Shown here piece after piece: positions 5,338 to 7,410 of a DNA stretch of 7,410 nt. The notes beneath the pieces are model-generated. The model saw only the letters and a list, made by a program, of their open reading frames with translations. It was not told the origin of the DNA and ran no database searches. The position numbers and the translations under genes were made by a program. The stretch's first letter is position 1, and each line of letters begins with the position of its first letter. Source of the stretch: Verrucomicrobiota bacterium (lineage in GTDB: Bacteria > Verrucomicrobiota > Verrucomicrobiia > Methylacidiphilales > Verrucolacustridaceae); NCBI GenBank assembly GCA_010025475.1, contig RGTE01000055.1, forward strand, positions 1 to 7,410, in the 5' to 3' direction.

Positions 5338-6696
5338 CTAAATCCGGCTGGAACGCTGATCGGATTCGGCCATGCGGACCGCAGCCACCTGCCGGACATG
5401 GGCGGCAAAATCGGGAAATTGTTCGAGGACGATACCAAAGGTCGCGTGGTCGATCATCGAGAGGGTGCAGAAGGTTTTCGCCCGCACATCGGCCAAGCGG
5501 GGGCGTCCGGGGGCCAGCAGGGAAATTTCCCCGAAGTATTCCCCTTCGCCCATGGTGGCAACCACTCCGTGTTTGGGATCCACCACCTCGACCTCGCCCT
5601 GGTTGATCAGGTACATGACCGAACCGGGTTCGCCGTGATGGATGATAAAATCCCCCGGGGTGTAGACCACGGTGCGCAGCCCGCTGACCAACCGATGGAC
5701 GACGGCGGTCTCGGCCCCTTTCAGGAGGGGAACCTTTTCGAGAATGTGGCGGTTGAGAAAAAGGCCGACGGATCGTTGGAGACTGGGGGAGAGATCCTGC
5801 ACGAGAGCCTCGTGACCGTGACCCAGGCCGGTTTGCCAGAGATAGTCGTGGTAGGCGAGGATCCGCTTTTGCAGGGCCTCGGGCATTTTTTTGTACCTCA
5901 TGAGGGTGTTGAGGCGGGAAATCTTGTCGTCGAAGGCCGCGCGGGTGCTGTCAGACCGCGTGAGCAGGGAGGCAACGTTGGCGACGATCGTGGCGTAGAG
6001 TCCTGCCCCGATCATGAGGGAAAGCATGGTGTAGATCATCTGGGGTTCGTTCTTTGGGACGATATCGCCAAAACCGGTGGTGGAGACGGTGCTGACGGAC
6101 CAGTAGAGGGCGCGAATATAGGTGTAGGCAGGGGAAGCCGCCGCCGATACCCCGCCGACGGAAATCCAACCGCAGGCCAACAAGTGGATGATTAGACCGA
6201 TCCAGAGCAAAAAGACCGTCAGGCGGCGGGTGATAAAAAAGCGGGACGGCACACGGACGAAATCCCGGCTGAAGGCCAGCACCCGGGCCAGCCGCAGCAG
6301 GCAGAGAAAGGAGAGAATTTCCCCCCAGCCGCTTTCCGTCGCGAAACAGAGGTGGGCGAAAAATCCCCAAGGCAGGGAGCCGATCAGATCAAAGGCGAAG
6401 TAGGTGCGGAGGTAGTGGTGGCGGGCCGCCGGACCGGTGAGGATCCCGTGTCGCGTGTTGACCGGTCGGAAGAAGCGGCTGGCCACGTCGAAAAAAAGGA
6501 AGGCGGAACCGGCCAGATTCGCCCCGATTTCCCAACGATTGCGACCATGGAAGATATCCAAAGCGACGACGGCAGGAACTTCCATGGCGCGGAGAACGGC
6601 CACAAAGGCGGCCGCCCAGTCCCATAGGTGCCAGAAGGATCGGCGGGAAGAATCCTGGCCAAACGAATCCACGATGGACGACTCATCCGCCTTCAT
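5338..6696 (-). CDS. Six-transmembrane cyclic-nucleotide-gated-type potassium channel
   Basis: An inner-membrane ion channel, expected to be tetrameric and gated or modulated by cAMP/cGMP. The 452-residue product is complete. Helices S1-S3 lie at about 27-49, 57-75 and 98-118. S4 (about 128-150) carries spaced arginines (R135, R138, R144, R148), so voltage sensing is possible. S5 is at 158-180. The pore loop (190-213) has selectivity filter TTGFGD (206-211), of the GFG type seen in EAG/HCN-like channels. S6 is at 217-245. A C-linker (about 250-325) leads to a cyclic-nucleotide-binding domain (325-440). Its phosphate-binding cassette is intact: YFGEISLL (387-394) and RPRLADV (398-404), where Arg400 should bind the cyclic phosphate. 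The start is ATG 6696, with no convincing ribosome binding site. It lies 63 bp after the desaturase in the same direction, so the two may share a transcript. Confidence 0.92.
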   Translation of the reverse strand: MKADESSIVDSFGQDSSRRSFWHLWDWAAAFVAVLRAMEVPAVVALDIFHGRNRWEIGANLAGSAFLFFDVASRFFRPVNTRHGILTGPAARHHYLRTYFAFDLIGSLPWGFFAHLCFATESGWGEILSFLCLLRLARVLAFSRDFVRVPSRFFITRRLTVFLLWIGLIIHLLACGWISVGGVSAAASPAYTYIRALYWSVSTVSTTGFGDIVPKNEPQMIYTMLSLMIGAGLYATIVANVASLLTRSDSTRAAFDDKISRLNTLMRYKKMPEALQKRILAYHDYLWQTGLGHGHEALVQDLSPSLQRSVGLFLNRHILEKVPLLKGAETAVVHRLVSGLRTVVYTPGDFIIHHGEPGSVMYLINQGEVEVVDPKHGVVATMGEGEYFGEISLLAPGRPRLADVRAKTFCTLSMIDHATFGIVLEQFPDFAAHVRQVAAVRMAESDQRSSRI

Positions 6697-6759
6697 CCCG
6701 TGAGGATGGGCGGAAAAGAAAGGGAACCCAAGCCGTTCCGCCAGCCGCGAGGGGAGGCT

Positions 6760-7410
6760 CTAGTCGCGTTGCTCGGCGGGAATGGGGAGAATGACGGGAT
6801 CGGGCGTGGGATCGGGCTCGGAGCGAAGGCGGGCCTCGATGCGCTTGCGGGAGATCAGAACGACGTCCTTCACAAAGCCGACCTTTTCAAAGAACCAGAT
6901 GGCCCAAGCGGAAGGATCGGGCTGTTTCCAGCTCATGCCGTGGCGGGCGGAACGGGGGAAGGCGTGGTGGTTGTTGTGCCAACCTTCGCCCATGGCGAGG
7001 ATGCCGAAGAGGAAGTTGTTGCGGCTGGCATCGGTGGTCTCAAAGGTGCGGCCCCCAAAGGTGTGGCAGATGGAATTCACCGACCAGGTGATATGTTGGT
7101 TGAGGAAGAGACGGACGAAACCACCCCAGACTAATCCACCAAAGGCACCGATCAGGAACGAGTGCCCAAAGAAGGCGGCGGTTGCTCCCCCGATCAGTGT
7201 AGGGATAGCCAATCCAACCAAGACCCAAAGCCAGAACGTTTTGTGGATGAAGGCGATAATAGGGTCTTTCAGCAGTGCACCGGCGTAGCGTTGGATGTCA
7301 GGCTTAAAGTTGTCGAGGATCCATCCGGCATGGGCGTGCCAGAGACTTTTCAGGGGGCTGTGGGGATCATCGTCATCGTCGGAGTTGGCATGATGCTGGA
7401 TGTGCGTGGC
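6760..7410 (-). CDS. Membrane fatty acid (acyl-CoA delta-9 type) desaturase, C-terminal 216 residues; runs off the right edge
   Basis: A di-iron membrane enzyme that introduces a cis double bond into fatty acyl chains, adjusting membrane fluidity. The visible part begins inside the second histidine box (HIQHH, visible residues 3-7) and continues with the family's DDPHSP block. Two membrane segments follow (about 54-77 and 84-103). NSICHTFG (112-119) contains an extra conserved His, and GEGWHNNHHAFPRSARHG (142-159) contains the third histidine box HNNHH. The C-terminal tail is Pro/Asp-rich (PDPTPDP). The first histidine box and the start lie beyond the window. The fold and motifs match stearoyl-CoA desaturase/DesC-like enzymes; whether it acts on acyl-CoA, acyl-ACP or phospholipid cannot be told. 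Confidence 0.93.
   Translation of the reverse strand, partial: ATHIQHHANSDDDDDPHSPLKSLWHAHAGWILDNFKPDIQRYAGALLKDPIIAFIHKTFWLWVLVGLAIPTLIGGATAAFFGHSFLIGAFGGLVWGGFVRLFLNQHITWSVNSICHTFGGRTFETTDASRNNFLFGILAMGEGWHNNHHAFPRSARHGMSWKQPDPSAWAIWFFEKVGFVKDVVLISRKRIEARLRSEPDPTPDPVILPIPAEQRD

Noticed and set aside
5398..6195. 265-residue open frame on the plus strand
   Set aside because: It is antisense to the channel gene. The translation is Gly/Asp/His-rich with no domain, as expected for a shadow of a GC-rich gene.
6723..6739. Hairpin GGAAC/GTTCC with a T-rich tract on the minus strand between desaturase and channel
   Set aside because: The stem is only 5 bp and the T-tract is interrupted, too weak to call a terminator.
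6628..7134. 168-residue plus-strand frame
   Set aside because: It lies opposite the desaturase with its histidine boxes, so it is a shadow frame.

Overview
The window looks like an ordinary bacterial chromosome segment: moderately high GC, compact genes, tRNA genes without an encoded CCA end, and few strong Shine-Dalgarno sequences. No plasmid, phage, insertion-sequence or CRISPR signature is visible. No marker gene fixes the taxon. The mix of an oxidosqualene-cyclase-like triterpene cyclase, a MORN-variant repeat protein, weak ribosome binding sites and citramalate synthase would fit a Verrucomicrobiota- or Planctomycetota-type bacterium, but that is an impression and not a demonstration.

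Left part (1-2152, minus strand): three genes read leftwards, GtrA-family membrane protein -> PIG-L-type deacetylase -> triterpene (squalene/oxidosqualene) cyclase. They are joined by two consecutive 4-nt stop/start overlaps (ATGA at 1652-1649, TTGA at 816-813). The cyclase runs off the left edge; 272 N-terminal residues are visible. They resemble eukaryotic-type oxidosqualene cyclases more than standard bacterial squalene-hopene cyclases. This is the most interesting unit in the window: a lipid carrier-type transporter, a sugar-type N-deacetylase and a polycyclic triterpene cyclase, apparently translated in a coupled way. A modified-triterpenoid (glycolipid) pathway is a reasonable but unproven reading.

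Middle part (2162-3606, plus strand): an unrecognised 157-residue protein begins 10 bases from the divergent GtrA start codon. It is followed by a protein made of six exact 24-residue MORN-variant repeats whose N-terminus is unclear. Next come tRNA-Arg(CCG) and tRNA-Asn(GUU), each with its own sigma70-like promoter, then an intrinsic terminator. A second, perfect 9-bp-stem palindrome lies just beyond and may be a dispersed repeat.

Right part (3657-7410, minus strand): citramalate synthase (CimA; isoleucine synthesis from pyruvate and acetyl-CoA), a six-transmembrane cyclic-nucleotide-gated-type potassium channel, and the C-terminal 216 residues of a membrane acyl-CoA delta-9-type fatty acid desaturase that runs off the right edge. 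The desaturase and channel are 63 bp apart in the same direction and may be co-transcribed. CimA follows after 100 bp and may have its own promoter. All intergenic stretches are shorter than 300 bases.
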